A stretch of 64,000 nt of DNA from Salinivirgaceae bacterium (GCA_017474765.1 JAFVGW010000044.1:23676-87675); one strand, 5' to 3'; numbered from the stretch's first letter, positions 9,360-18,767 are shown. A program made the numbers and translations. The notes: a model not told the origin generated them from the sequence alone.

Positions 9360-10079
9360 TCAATCGAACTTGACAAATTTCCCGGTCCAAAGGTTCCCGT
9401 CGGCATCAGTAATCTGAACAATGTAAATATCATTATTCCAAGTGGCCACATCAATGGTCTCGAGTTCAGAAATAAAATTGCTTGAGAACACCTCAATGCC
9501 TGCAGCAGTGTAGATTACGATTTTTCCACTACCTGCGGCACACGACGGAACACTAATATTGAGCACATCAATAGCAGGATTTGGATAAAGTGTAATTTTC
9601 TCATTAGCAGGCACATCGTCGATGGCTGTTGCGCCTGATACTGTCAAAACGCAAGTCACAATGCTGTCGCAGCCATTCACGGTTTTGCCTTTGAAGGTAA
9701 GTGTCTGGCTTTCAGTGTATGTCTTGCCATCAACTGGCCATGTGTATGCGCCCTCAACCGTTACGGGGTCGAGTTTGGTCTTTGCGCTTTTGTTCACTGT
9801 CAGATTGATGAGTGTGATTTTATTTTGGTCGTTTACAAGCACATCCGTCTTTTTCAACTGCTGACTCTTGGTGTAGGTTTTATCGTTGAATTTGTACTTG
9901 TCGCAAACTGTTTTTGACACTTCCACAACGGTGTCAGGTAATTCGTTGATTGTCATTCCAATACTGCGCATCCATTGCTTTGCGTAGCGTTTGCCGAGAA
10001 TCTTGTATGAATCGTCGGTAAAGTGCAGATTGTCAGACTTTCCCTTCAAGTTTTTAGCCGAAACCACATAGGCGTTTTT
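9360..10079 (-). CDS. C-terminal part of frameshifted SASA esterase with T9SS sorting domain
   Basis: Continues the esterase encoded at 10054-10836 in a different frame. It carries the last esterase block (DNLHFTDDSYKILGKRYA, catalytic His), then a repeat domain of about 130 residues (KTYTESQTLTFKGKTVNGCDS type), and ends in a type IX secretion sorting domain (ITLYPNPAIDVLNIS ... GNLWTGKFVKFD). The T9SS tail implies the intact protein is exported through the outer membrane. The frame joins the N-terminal part at a run of six A's near 10074-10080. Confidence 0.75.
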   Translation of the reverse strand, partial: KNAYVVSAKNLKGKSDNLHFTDDSYKILGKRYAKQWMRSIGMTINELPDTVVEVSKTVCDKYKFNDKTYTKSQQLKKTDVLVNDQNKITLINLTVNKSAKTKLDPVTVEGAYTWPVDGKTYTESQTLTFKGKTVNGCDSIVTCVLTVSGATAIDDVPANEKITLYPNPAIDVLNISVPSCAAGSGKIVIYTAAGIEVFSSNFISELETIDVATWNNDIYIVQITDADGNLWTGKFVKFD

Positions 10080-10836
10080 TAACCACATCTGGCACTTTTG
10101 CCACAACATTGTTGTGCGAGCCGCAAGCGCCGCCAACTTCCGATGTAACCACCTCGCCAACAAGCAACGGCACCTCATCAGGATTCAGATTCAGCTGGCT
10201 GACAAGGCTGTCGTAGATGGCTGCCACACGTCCAGGCCATGTTTGCTGCCCGGTGTTCGTCTCGCCCTGATGCAGCAGAATGCCTTTAATAACACCCGCT
10301 TTTTGCGCCTCTTTGGCGGCTGAAACCAAACGCTCATAAGGACGGCCACCATAAGCGGCAATCATTCCCTGCATCCAGTCGGCTGCTGTTTCCTTATATT
10401 TAAGATCGGCATCGTTGACATTCTCGAATAACTGAATGTCGCAACCCGCAACAGCCACATCAACCACGCCAATGCGGATGTTCTGATTGTGCGGTGCAAG
10501 CGAATCGATGAGCAGGCGCCCGAAGTAATCGACCGGCCCCAACCCCACTCCGCAGCGAGCCAACGGCGGCACAGCTTTGCGCCACGAGTAAAGTTCGCCA
10601 TCGCAATCAGTGGTGCGCATGGCTAAAAAACGCTCATCAACATTGCGGTCGGCTGCAGTTATCGAGCCCTGCCCCTCCATGTTCGACTGACCGAAACAAA
10701 GGAAAATGTAGAAATTGGAATCAACAGCCATGGTCGGCTCCTGTGCGTTTGTGTCGGTCACGACTGGCTCCTGAGAGTTGGCTGCCACGGCAAAAAGAGT
10801 TGCGGCTGCGCCTAAGAGATAATGTTTAATCCTCAT
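10054..10836 (-). CDS. N-terminal part of frameshifted sialate O-acetylesterase-like (SASA) protein
   Basis: Signal peptide MRIKHYLLGAAATLFAVAANS followed by an esterase of the SASA/DUF303 type: nucleophile block FGQSNMEGQG and block III GILLHQGETNTG. After KVPDVVKK the frame leaves the family and stops within a few residues. Removing one A from the A6 run restores VKNAYVVSAKNLKGKSDNLHF and joins the downstream frame. Either a true disrupted gene or a single-base assembly error. Confidence 0.8.
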   Translation of the reverse strand: MRIKHYLLGAAATLFAVAANSQEPVVTDTNAQEPTMAVDSNFYIFLCFGQSNMEGQGSITAADRNVDERFLAMRTTDCDGELYSWRKAVPPLARCGVGLGPVDYFGRLLIDSLAPHNQNIRIGVVDVAVAGCDIQLFENVNDADLKYKETAADWMQGMIAAYGGRPYERLVSAAKEAQKAGVIKGILLHQGETNTGQQTWPGRVAAIYDSLVSQLNLNPDEVPLLVGEVVTSEVGGACGSHNNVVAKVPDVVKKRLCGFG

Positions 10837-10953
10837 TTTGTTGTGTTTTAATTAGTTACAAAACAATAATTTCACCATACTGCAATAATCAGAACCGCTC
10901 ATTGTGAGCAATCCACCAAATATATAATTACGGGAAAAATGGCATACGGTTAT

Positions 10954-10984
10954 AAAAAAAACTGCCAGCCTTTTAGCTGACAGT
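10954..10984 (-). terminator. Intrinsic terminator of SiaC copy 2
   Basis: Minus-strand stem ACTGTCAGC/GCTGGCAGT with a short loop, followed by a run of T on the minus strand (A-run at 10954-10960). Confidence 0.75.
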
Positions 10985-11003
10985 TAACTAATATTTTAAT
11001 CGA

Positions 11004-11378
11004 TTAAAGTGCGAAAAATTTGAATGGCAGGTCAACCAAATCGCGGAAATACTCGCCTTGATCGAGCATGTCTTCATCATCTTTCTGATAATACCATCTG
11101 ATTTCAACATCAATTCCACTGCTGTAAAGCACATTCATGCGTTTGATGATGCTGAAGAACATTTTTGATGAAGCGGTGTTATAATATTTCATTTTAAACG
11201 ACAGAGTTGTCTTTGGTGCCGGATTTTTTGCGTACTCTTCAATCCATTCAAGCACAGAGCTATACAACAATGTGGCATTTTCGGGCAGCGACTGGCCGGC
11301 AATCAGTAATTCTCCCTTCTCGGCGTTGAATTGCAAATCGGGTTTTTGCTTACTTGGCGATATAATTAAATCGTTCAT
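11004..11378 (-). CDS. SiaC-family (DUF1987) regulatory protein, copy 2
   Basis: 124 aa. Same fold and motifs as the copy at 3817-4212: FNAEKGELLIAGQSLPENA, SFKMKYYNTASSKMFFSI and IRWYYQKDDEDMLDQG. The Thr in the NTASSK segment corresponds to the regulated phosphosite region of SiaC. Stand-alone gene with its own terminator. Having two divergent copies within 8 kb suggests separate partners. Confidence 0.83.
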   Translation of the reverse strand: MNDLIISPSKQKPDLQFNAEKGELLIAGQSLPENATLLYSSVLEWIEEYAKNPAPKTTLSFKMKYYNTASSKMFFSIIKRMNVLYSSGIDVEIRWYYQKDDEDMLDQGEYFRDLVDLPFKFFAL

Positions 11379-11569
11379 AGTTCAACCATATTTTTTCCAA
11401 AAATAGCAACTAAACCTTAATTGAAATAAAAATGCCGAATAATTTTCAACAGAATTATACACATTTGCCTGCAGACGGCATCCACAGCCGTTTAGGGTGC
11501 ACCAGGCATACAGGAATTACGTATTACACTAAAAAAGCCGCCCCCCCTACCTTGCTTGAATAAAAAGGT

Positions 11570-11577
11570 TACCTTTG
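11570..11577 (+). promoter_or_regulatory. -7 promoter element of serC-serA
   Basis: TACCTTTG matches TAnnTTTG, 36 nt before the serC ATG. It rules out the upstream TTG, which lies inside this element. Confidence 0.6.
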
Positions 11578-11613
11578 CGGCGTTTTTTAGAACAATTATC
11601 TACATATTTTATT

Positions 11614-12699
11614 ATGAGAAAGCACATCTTTAACGCAGGACCATGTAAGTTGTCCGACATGACTTTGCAGAACACTGCCAAAGCCGTTCTTGAACTTGAC
11701 AATTGCGGACAATCTATTTTGGAAGTATCACACCGCTCAAAAGATTTTCAGGCTGTAATCGACGAGGCCGACGCCTTGTTCCACGAGGTTATGAACATTC
11801 CCGCCAACTACCACGTTTTGTTCCTTGGCGGCGGCGCAAGTACCCAATTTGCTATGCTGCCTTTCAACTTCTTGAAAACAAAGGCCGCATACGTTGACAC
11901 CGGCACCTGGTCATCCAAGGCCATTAAGGAAGCAAAACTCTTCGGCGAGGTTGAGATTATAGCATCGTCGGAAGCAGCAAACCATACCTACTACCCGAAA
12001 CCGGGCTCCTACACTATCCCGACTGATGTTGATTATCTGCATATTACAACCAACAACACCATCCGCGGAACAGAGATTCTGACCGACATCGACTCGCCGG
12101 TTCCATTGTTCGCCGATATGTCGTCGGATATTTTGAGCCGCCCTGTCGACGTTAGCAAATACGCTGTTATCTACGCTGGCGCACAAAAGAACGTCGGCCC
12201 TGCCGGATGTACTGTTGTCATTATCCGCGACGATATGCTCGACCGCGTGGTTGCCGACCGCGCCATTCCGTCGATGCTGCGCTACGACATCCATATGAAG
12301 AACGGTTCAATGTATAACACTCCGCCGTGCATCAACATCTTCGCCATCCGCGAGACTCTGAAATGGATAAAATCTGTTGGCGGTCTTGAGGCTATGGAAA
12401 AACTCGCCATCGAGCGCGCAAACATCGTTTACGCTGAAATCGAGCGCAACTCGCTCTTCACATCGCCTGTTCAGAAAGACTCGCGTTCACGTATGAACAT
12501 TCCGTTCGTCTGGACTCCGGGCAACGAGCAGTATCAGGATGCCTTTATGGATTTCGCAAAGAAATGCAACATTGTCGGCATCAAAGGTCACCGCTCAGTT
12601 GGCGGATTCCGCGCTTCGTGCTACAACGCTTGCACAGTAGAGGATTGCCAGGCTTTGGTTAATTGCATGGCCGAATTTGAAAAACAAGTTAAAAAGTAA
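11614..12699 (+). CDS. serC: Phosphoserine aminotransferase
   Basis: 361 aa, PLP-dependent class V aminotransferase of the serine pathway (3-phosphohydroxypyruvate plus glutamate to phosphoserine). Starts MRKHIFNAGPCKLSDMTLQ, has LGGGASTQFAMLPFN (phosphate/PLP loop) and the Schiff-base Lys in YAGAQKNVGPAG. The C-terminal GHRSVGGFRASCYNAC is typical. serA begins 3 bp after its stop, so the two are one operon. Confidence 0.97.
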   Translation: MRKHIFNAGPCKLSDMTLQNTAKAVLELDNCGQSILEVSHRSKDFQAVIDEADALFHEVMNIPANYHVLFLGGGASTQFAMLPFNFLKTKAAYVDTGTWSSKAIKEAKLFGEVEIIASSEAANHTYYPKPGSYTIPTDVDYLHITTNNTIRGTEILTDIDSPVPLFADMSSDILSRPVDVSKYAVIYAGAQKNVGPAGCTVVIIRDDMLDRVVADRAIPSMLRYDIHMKNGSMYNTPPCINIFAIRETLKWIKSVGGLEAMEKLAIERANIVYAEIERNSLFTSPVQKDSRSRMNIPFVWTPGNEQYQDAFMDFAKKCNIVGIKGHRSVGGFRASCYNACTVEDCQALVNCMAEFEKQVKK

Positions 12700-12702
12700 G
12701 AG

Positions 12703-13626
12703 ATGAAAACAATATTAGTTGCAACAGAAAAACCTTTTGCAAAACAGGCTGTTGACGGCATTAAAGAGATTGTCGAGAAATCGGGCAACAAATTCAAACT
12801 GCTCGAAAACTACACCGACAAACAGCAACTGCTTGACGCTGTGGCTGATGCCGATGCAATAATCATCCGCAGCGATAAAGTTACCGACGAGGTGATGGCC
12901 GCTGGAAAAAATCTGAAAATTGTGGTTCGCGCAGGCGCAGGTTACGACAACGTTGACCTTGAGGCTGCCACAAAACGCGGCATTGTTGTAATGAACACTC
13001 CTGGCCAGAACTCAAACGCCGTAGCCGAACTGGTATTCGGTCTGCTGGTGTTCGCAGTCCGCAACTTCTACAACGGCAAGTCGGGTACCGAACTGAAAGG
13101 CAAGAAACTTGGTATTCTGGCCTTCGGTCAGGTTGGCCGCAATGTTGCCCGCGTGGCTAAAGGCTTCGATATGGACGTTTACGCCTACGACGCTTTCTGC
13201 CCGAAAGAAGTGATTGAGGCCGCTGGCGTTAAAGCCGTTGACAATCAGGATGCGCTGTTCGAAAACTGCGACATTGTATCGCTTCACATTCCAGCAACGC
13301 CTGAGACAAAGCAGAGCATCAACTACGCTCTTGTGAGCAAGATGAAGAAAGGCGGCATTGTTATCAACACCGCCCGCAAAGAGGTCATCAACGAGGCTGA
13401 ACTCATCAAACTGATGGAAGAGCGCCAGGATTTGAAATACATCACCGACATTGCTCCTGATGCCGATGCCGATTTCAAAGCCAAATTCGAAGGCCGCTAC
13501 TTTGCTACCCCGAAGAAGATGGGCGCACAGACCGCCGAGGCCAACATCAACGCTGGCTTGGCCGCTGCAAATCAGATTGTCGATTTCTTCGCAACTGGTA
13601 ACAAGAAATTCCAGGTGAACAAATAG
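12703..13626 (+). CDS. serA: D-3-phosphoglycerate dehydrogenase, short (type III) form
   Basis: 307 aa; oxidises 3-phosphoglycerate to phosphohydroxypyruvate, the first step of serine synthesis. NAD-binding loop is GILAFGQVGRNVARVAKGF, substrate Arg in NTARKEV, and there is no ACT regulatory domain. The usual catalytic His position reads ATPKKMGAQTAEA, with Lys in place of His, as in the type IIIK enzymes known from Bacteroidetes and Entamoeba. Translationally coupled to serC. Confidence 0.95.
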   Translation: MKTILVATEKPFAKQAVDGIKEIVEKSGNKFKLLENYTDKQQLLDAVADADAIIIRSDKVTDEVMAAGKNLKIVVRAGAGYDNVDLEAATKRGIVVMNTPGQNSNAVAELVFGLLVFAVRNFYNGKSGTELKGKKLGILAFGQVGRNVARVAKGFDMDVYAYDAFCPKEVIEAAGVKAVDNQDALFENCDIVSLHIPATPETKQSINYALVSKMKKGGIVINTARKEVINEAELIKLMEERQDLKYITDIAPDADADFKAKFEGRYFATPKKMGAQTAEANINAGLAAANQIVDFFATGNKKFQVNK

Positions 13627-13646
13627 GATTTCAATCCATTAAACAA

Positions 13647-13678
13647 TAAATCCCAAGTTTCGGCTTGGGATTTTTTTT
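13647..13678 (+). terminator. Intrinsic terminator of serC-serA
   Basis: AAATCCCAAG stem with CTTGGGATTT, 6-nt loop, then eight T's. Lies between convergent operons. Confidence 0.9.
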
Positions 13679-13699
13679 GCTAAAAAAGACCGCGACTCT

Positions 13700-14089
13700 C
13701 TACCACGCGGTTTCCACATCATACAATGGGATTTTGTCATCGTGAGTTATAATGACCAAATTGTTCTCAATCGCCTGTGAAATCAGCAATCTATCAAAAG
13801 GGTCGTTGTGCTTTACATTTTCTTGAAACGGCAAGTGACGGATTTGGTTAAAATCATCAAGTGAAACTGGCAATTTTCTGAAACCTGCGCGGCGGCACAT
13901 TTCATCAATCTCATATATGGTATGGGTAAACTCCAGTTTTTTCTTGCTTTGCTTTATTGATATTTCCCAAAACGAAACATAACTGTAATAACAGCTGTTG
14001 GCTTCAATCAGTTCCTTTGTGTTTTTTGAAAGCCGCTGGTCTCCAAAAAGATACCACAGAATCGTATGTGTATCTAACAAATACCGCAT
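13700..14089 (-). CDS. PIN-domain toxin (VapC-like)
   Basis: 129-aa ribonuclease toxin. PIN acidic residues are visible in MRYLLDTHTILWYL (Asp), SFWEISIKQ (Glu), NDPFDRLLISQA (two Asp) and ITHDDKIPLYD. The start ATG overlaps the antitoxin stop (TGATG), so expression is coupled. RNA target is unknown. Confidence 0.9.
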   Translation of the reverse strand: MRYLLDTHTILWYLFGDQRLSKNTKELIEANSCYYSYVSFWEISIKQSKKKLEFTHTIYEIDEMCRRAGFRKLPVSLDDFNQIRHLPFQENVKHNDPFDRLLISQAIENNLVIITHDDKIPLYDVETAW

Positions 14090-14298
14090 CACATATATTC
14101 TGCAAAGTCGTCAATAGGTTCATCGAAATCAGATGCCATACGGAATGTATCATTTTTCCAGACTCCGTACATCGATTTTCGAGGAGCGGAACAAGATTGC
14201 TCATTGTTTTGAGAAAGCAGAAATAGCGCGAAGTCATACAACTCCTTCTGCGCAGTTGCTGGCATCGTTTCATATAATTTCATCAGTGCTTCTGCCAT
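14089..14298 (-). CDS. Antitoxin of the PIN toxin (DUF2281-like)
   Basis: 69 aa, upstream of and overlapping the toxin. N-terminal helices (MAEALMKLYETMPATAQKEL) then a variable basic/aromatic tail (YGVWKNDTFRMASDFDEPIDDF), the layout of DUF2281-type antitoxins whose tail wraps the PIN domain. It probably represses its own operon. Confidence 0.78.
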   Translation of the reverse strand: MAEALMKLYETMPATAQKELYDFALFLLSQNNEQSCSAPRKSMYGVWKNDTFRMASDFDEPIDDFAEYM

Positions 14299-14377
14299 AG
14301 CCTAACTCCTCTCTTTTGGTTTCTTATTGTGTTACAATTTTATAAATAATTGCAATAATGTCAAAATAAAACATTCG

Positions 14378-15565
14378 CTAATCCTTCAACTTGATTTTCA
14401 GCAACACATTTGCCACTTCACGTTCCTCTTGTTCCAACCCTTTAATGTAATTAGCGTTGCGCTCCAAAAAGGCTCGATATTCGGCTTGGGTTTGCTTTAG
14501 GCAGGCATTGAGTTTGGCATCGTGGCCTTCCAAATATTTTGCCAAATCGCTATTTCTGCAGAGTGCGTAAATGAATTTTCCGTCAGTTATCGAAACAACC
14601 GAATGCCTTATGATATTGTTAACAAGATTATCGTCATCATCGCTCTTAATCGACACTGCACTGTTGGTGTGTTTGTCGAACATTGATATATAGTTGTTCT
14701 TTCCCATTTGATATTTGAAAAACAAAAAACGCCCCGACTCGCCTAATCCACCGAAAAATCCGTCATAATCATACATTTTTTCAATTTGGCCTGTGCTTTT
14801 AATCATCTTGATGATTATTTGGGGCGTTAACGGATTCGGAAGCGCTAGTTCTGTGCATTGCTCGGTATTGCCGCAAAGCGAGTAAAGATGGTTGTCGCAA
14901 GGGAAAAAGAAACGTATGGTATCGTTATTGGCAATGTAAGGCTTACCATCCGCTGGATATATATATACGTTGTCTTTGGGCGTTTCGAAATGTGTGGATA
15001 TGGTTTTAAACGATTTGTCTGTCAGTATTATAGCAGATTGTTCTGTGTCGGAAGGAAGCCTCGTGAGCCAAATCTGTGCGTACTTCCCGTTATTCAGCCT
15101 AAGAATATGTTGTTTGAGTCCTTTTGCCTCAAATTCGTGCAGTATGCTCAAAAATTTACAATTTCGGTCATAGCATAAAACCCTATTCCACGTATCTTGA
15201 ATACACAATGTGTCGCCAAAGCAAAACATTGAATTCAAACCGTTTATTTCGCCAGGGCCGCGCCCCTTGATAGTACAAGCCGACAGTTTTTCTCCTGTCT
15301 TTTGGTCGAAGCACATTAGTCGTATTTGTTGGTCATCAAAAAGATAGATGTAATTATTGGTGAACCTTAATTCCAAATCGTAGAAGCCTGACAGCGTCCA
15401 ATCATCATCCATTTGCAAGTTCATCATCGAAATAGATTCCACGTTGGCGGCAAACACTTCATTGTCAACTGTTCCTGGAAGTTCAACGCGGTTGGGAACT
15501 GTTGAGTTGTTGCTGCAAGCCAGCATTGTCGCACAGACAGCAACAAATAATACGTTAGTTTTCAT
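14378..15565 (-). CDS. 6-bladed beta-propeller lipoprotein
   Basis: 395 aa. Lipoprotein signal MKTNVLFVAVCATMLAC. Propeller-type repeats include NYIYLFDDQQIRLMCFDQKTG and GRGPGEINGLNSMF, hallmarks of the Bacteroidales 6-bladed propeller family (BF3164-like). Function unknown; often clustered with other secreted proteins. Confidence 0.78.
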   Translation of the reverse strand: MKTNVLFVAVCATMLACSNNSTVPNRVELPGTVDNEVFAANVESISMMNLQMDDDWTLSGFYDLELRFTNNYIYLFDDQQIRLMCFDQKTGEKLSACTIKGRGPGEINGLNSMFCFGDTLCIQDTWNRVLCYDRNCKFLSILHEFEAKGLKQHILRLNNGKYAQIWLTRLPSDTEQSAIILTDKSFKTISTHFETPKDNVYIYPADGKPYIANNDTIRFFFPCDNHLYSLCGNTEQCTELALPNPLTPQIIIKMIKSTGQIEKMYDYDGFFGGLGESGRFLFFKYQMGKNNYISMFDKHTNSAVSIKSDDDDNLVNNIIRHSVVSITDGKFIYALCRNSDLAKYLEGHDAKLNACLKQTQAEYRAFLERNANYIKGLEQEEREVANVLLKIKLKD

Positions 15566-15776
15566 ACTGTTAGATTTAAAATAAAGTTTTGAGTTTTAAA
15601 ATTTCACTCGTATCTGACAAATATAAATAATTTGTGCAAATCTGAAATTGGTGTGCTATTCTTTTTGTCGGACGGCAACATTTTTTTTTAATATTTGCAG
15701 CCGAAAAGCGATTGCATACGCAAGCACTTATCTGAATAAGAAACAAACTAAAAATCAATAAAATAAACAATAGAAA

Positions 15777-17024
15777 ATGGCAACAGTAAAACCATTCAAA
15801 GGCGTTAGACCGCCGAAAGCGATTATCGAGAAATTGGCGTGCCTGCCCTACGATGTGATGAACACCGAAGAGGCCGCAAAAATGGCCGCTGGCAAGCCCG
15901 AGAGCCTGCTGCACGTCACACGCGCCGAAATTGACTGCCCCGCTGGCACCGACATCCACTCGGCCACCGTTTACAACAAGGCTGTCGATAACTATAAGAT
16001 GTTCAAGCAGAAAGGCTGGCTGGTGCAAGATGCCGAGCCGAAGTTCTACATCTACGCGCAAACAATGAACGGCCGCACGCAGTACGGCATTGTGGGCGCC
16101 GCGTCGTGTGAGGATTACAACACGGGCATTATTAAGAAGCACGAACTCACCCGCCCCGACAAAGAGGAGGACCGTATGGTGCTGACTCGCTACCTGAACG
16201 CCAACATTGAGCCTGTTTTCTTCTCGTATAAGGCTGTGCCAGAGATTGATGCCATTGTTGCCGACATTGTCAAGAATCAGAAACCCGACTACGATTTTGT
16301 TGCTGAGGACGGATTCGGACACACCTTCTGGCCTGTTAACTCTACCGAGACAAACAAGCGGATTGAGGAACTGTTCGCAACCAAGGTGCCATACTGCTAT
16401 GTTGCTGACGGTCACCACCGTACGGCTGCCGCAGCCCGCATCGGACTTGAGAAGAAAAGCCAAAACCCGAACCATACTGGCAAAGAGGAATACAACTTCT
16501 TTATGGCCGTTCATTTTCCTGACAATCAGTTGAATATCATCGATTACAACCGCGTTTGCAAAGACCTGAACGGCTTGAGCGAGGCTGAGTTTATGCAGAA
16601 ACTCGATAAGTGCTTCACAGTCACCAAAATGGGTGCCGACATTTACAAGCCCGCACAGTTGCACGAGTTCAGTATGTATATGGACGGCAATTGGTACAAA
16701 CTCAACTCAAAGCCAGGCACTTACAACGACTCAGACCCAATTGGCGTGCTCGACGTGACCATTCTGTCGAACCACGTTTTAGACGAGATTCTTGGCGTGA
16801 AAGACCTGCGCACCACTACCCGCGTTGAGTTTGTGGGCGGCATTCGCGGCCTGGGCGAACTGAAACGCCGAGTTGACAACGGCGAGATGAAATGCGCCTT
16901 CGCACTCTACCCTGTCTCGATGAAACAACTCATCGACATTGCCGATTCGGGCAACATTATGCCGCCCAAAACCACTTGGTTCGAGCCGAAACTGCGCTCT
17001 GGACTGGTGATTCACGAGTTGTAA
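15777..17024 (+). CDS. DUF1015 family protein
   Basis: 415 aa cytoplasmic protein. Opens with VKPFKGVRPPKAIIEKLACLPYDVM and contains VADGHHRTAAAARI, both typical of DUF1015. In many Bacteroidetes this family sits near serC and serA, as it does here within 2.2 kb, which hints at a role in serine metabolism; biochemical role is not established. Followed by a strong terminator. Confidence 0.88.
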   Translation: MATVKPFKGVRPPKAIIEKLACLPYDVMNTEEAAKMAAGKPESLLHVTRAEIDCPAGTDIHSATVYNKAVDNYKMFKQKGWLVQDAEPKFYIYAQTMNGRTQYGIVGAASCEDYNTGIIKKHELTRPDKEEDRMVLTRYLNANIEPVFFSYKAVPEIDAIVADIVKNQKPDYDFVAEDGFGHTFWPVNSTETNKRIEELFATKVPYCYVADGHHRTAAAARIGLEKKSQNPNHTGKEEYNFFMAVHFPDNQLNIIDYNRVCKDLNGLSEAEFMQKLDKCFTVTKMGADIYKPAQLHEFSMYMDGNWYKLNSKPGTYNDSDPIGVLDVTILSNHVLDEILGVKDLRTTTRVEFVGGIRGLGELKRRVDNGEMKCAFALYPVSMKQLIDIADSGNIMPPKTTWFEPKLRSGLVIHEL

Positions 17025-17051
17025 GAGCCGCAAAACGCTCAATTAACCATT

Positions 17052-17091
17052 TGCCCATCAACAATTTCCAATGGTTGGTGGGCATTTTTTT
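17052..17091 (+). terminator. Intrinsic terminator of the DUF1015 gene
   Basis: Stem TGCCCATCAAC/GTTGGTGGGCA followed by seven T's. Confidence 0.88.
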
Positions 17092-17132
17092 GTCAACAAT
17101 AAATAAAAATGTTCGCATTTGGGCGATTTTTA

Positions 17133-17140
17133 TATTTTTG
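17133..17140 (+). promoter_or_regulatory. -7 promoter element of purU
   Basis: TATTTTTG fits TAnnTTTG; the purU ATG lies 22 nt downstream. Confidence 0.5.
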
Positions 17141-17162
17141 GTCGATTTGAAAAAACAAGTAA

Positions 17163-18029
17163 ATGAATAAAACAGTTAACACTGCCACAATTCTTATGCA
17201 CTGCGATGACCAGATTGGCATTGTGGCAAAAGTTACGGAATTTATACAGAACAACCGAGGCAACATTCTGGCTCTCGACCAGCACGTTGACCACGAGGAA
17301 GGCCAGTTCTTTATGCGCATTATGTGGGATTTGGCCGAATTTGTCATTCCGAAAGACAAGATTCAAGACTACTTCCAGACGCTGATTGCATCGGCCTACA
17401 ATATGCAGTTCAAGGTTTATTTCTCTGAAGACAAGCCGCGTATGGCGCTGTTTGTGTCGAAGATGGACCACTGCCTGTTCGACATTCTGGCGCGCTACCA
17501 GGGCCGCGAATGGAACGTTGAGATTCCGCTCGTAATCAGCAATCACGAGGATTTGCGCTCGGTGGTTGAGCAGTTCGGAATACCATTCTACTGCTTCCCC
17601 ATCACCAAAGACAACAAGGAAGCGCAGGAAGCCAAAGAGTTGGAACTACTTGATAAATACAAGATTACGTTTGTTGTGCTGGCGCGATATATGCAGATAA
17701 TCTCGCCAGAATTCATCAGCAAGTATCCGAACAAGATTATCAACATCCACCACTCTTTCCTACCCGCTTTCACTGGTGCGAAACCCTATCACGCAGCCTA
17801 CAAACGCGGTGTGAAGATTATCGGCGCCACATCGCACTACGTTACAACCGACCTTGACGAGGGACCGATTATTGAGCAGGACGTTACCCGCATCACCCAC
17901 CGCGACACGGTTGACGACCTTGTGCTGAAAGGCCGCGATTTGGAAAAAATTGTACTTTCTCGGGCTATAAATCTGCACATTCAGCGCAAGACACTTGTGT
18001 ATAACAATAAAACAATTGTATTTTCGTAA
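17163..18029 (+). CDS. purU: Formyltetrahydrofolate deformylase
   Basis: 288 aa. N-terminal ACT domain (ATILMHCDDQIGIVAKVTEF), then the hydrolase domain with IPLVISNHEDLRSV, INIHHSFLPAF (catalytic Asn/His region) and HYVTTDLDEGPIIEQD (catalytic Asp). It releases formate from 10-formyl-THF for purine synthesis and balances one-carbon pools. Confidence 0.95.
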   Translation: MNKTVNTATILMHCDDQIGIVAKVTEFIQNNRGNILALDQHVDHEEGQFFMRIMWDLAEFVIPKDKIQDYFQTLIASAYNMQFKVYFSEDKPRMALFVSKMDHCLFDILARYQGREWNVEIPLVISNHEDLRSVVEQFGIPFYCFPITKDNKEAQEAKELELLDKYKITFVVLARYMQIISPEFISKYPNKIINIHHSFLPAFTGAKPYHAAYKRGVKIIGATSHYVTTDLDEGPIIEQDVTRITHRDTVDDLVLKGRDLEKIVLSRAINLHIQRKTLVYNNKTIVFS

Positions 18030-18062
18030 TAACAATATCACTAATCACTAAACTTTAAAAAG

Positions 18063-18767
18063 ATGAAACACTTATTATCAATTGCATTGGTTGCCATGGC
18101 ATTGAGCCTGAACGCTCAGACCACTGAAGCACCAGAAGATTTTGTCAACAAAGGCAACGCCGCTGTCCAACTGAAGGATTACAAAGGCGCCTTTGAGAAC
18201 TATCAGAAGGCTTTCGACCTGTATGAAAAACAGGGCAAGGCAAAAGACATTGCCCCTGAAACCATCTACAACGCTGGCTACTGCGCCCACAAGGCAAATC
18301 TGCACGATGATGCCATCACCTATCTGAAAAAGGCCATCGATCTTAACGTGAAGGAAGCTCGTCCTTACCAGAACCTTGCTGAAACTTACAAGGCAAAGAA
18401 AGACAACGAGATGTTCGAGAAAACTTTGGAAGAAGGCCTGGCTAAATATCCAGATGACAAGGCTTTGAACAAACTGATGGCGAACTTGTATGTGTCGAAA
18501 GGCAACGCATTCTACAAGGAAGGCACGAAAATCAAGGCTGACGCCAACAAGAGCGGCCTGAGCCAGAGCGACCCCGACGCCTACAACGCTGAACTTGAAA
18601 AATCGAAAGCCGAATTCGAGAAGGCTCTGCCACTCATCGAGAAGGCTTACAAATACGACAACAAGAACAAGAACGCTCTGAAGATGCTTTCGAACATCTA
18701 CACCGCACTTGAGCGCGAAGATGACGCAGCAAAAATCAAAGCAGAACTTGATGCCATTCAGAAATAA
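18063..18767 (+). CDS. Secreted TPR protein
   Basis: 234 aa. Signal MKHLLSIALVAMALSLNAQ, then about four tetratricopeptide repeats (for example GNAAVQLKDYKGAFENYQKAFDLY and IYNAGYCAHKANLHDDAITYLKKAIDL). Probably periplasmic scaffold; partner unknown. 33 bp after purU with no terminator between, so read-through is possible. Confidence 0.82.
   Translation: MKHLLSIALVAMALSLNAQTTEAPEDFVNKGNAAVQLKDYKGAFENYQKAFDLYEKQGKAKDIAPETIYNAGYCAHKANLHDDAITYLKKAIDLNVKEARPYQNLAETYKAKKDNEMFEKTLEEGLAKYPDDKALNKLMANLYVSKGNAFYKEGTKIKADANKSGLSQSDPDAYNAELEKSKAEFEKALPLIEKAYKYDNKNKNALKMLSNIYTALEREDDAAKIKAELDAIQK

Noticed and set aside
10054..10100. Programmed -1 frameshift in the esterase
   Set aside because: Joining the two frames needs +1 (or -2), not the -1 expected at an A AAA AAC site; indel is simpler.
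15576..16664. Long open frame opposite the DUF1015 gene
   Set aside because: Antisense shadow of a conserved gene, no start context or recognisable product.
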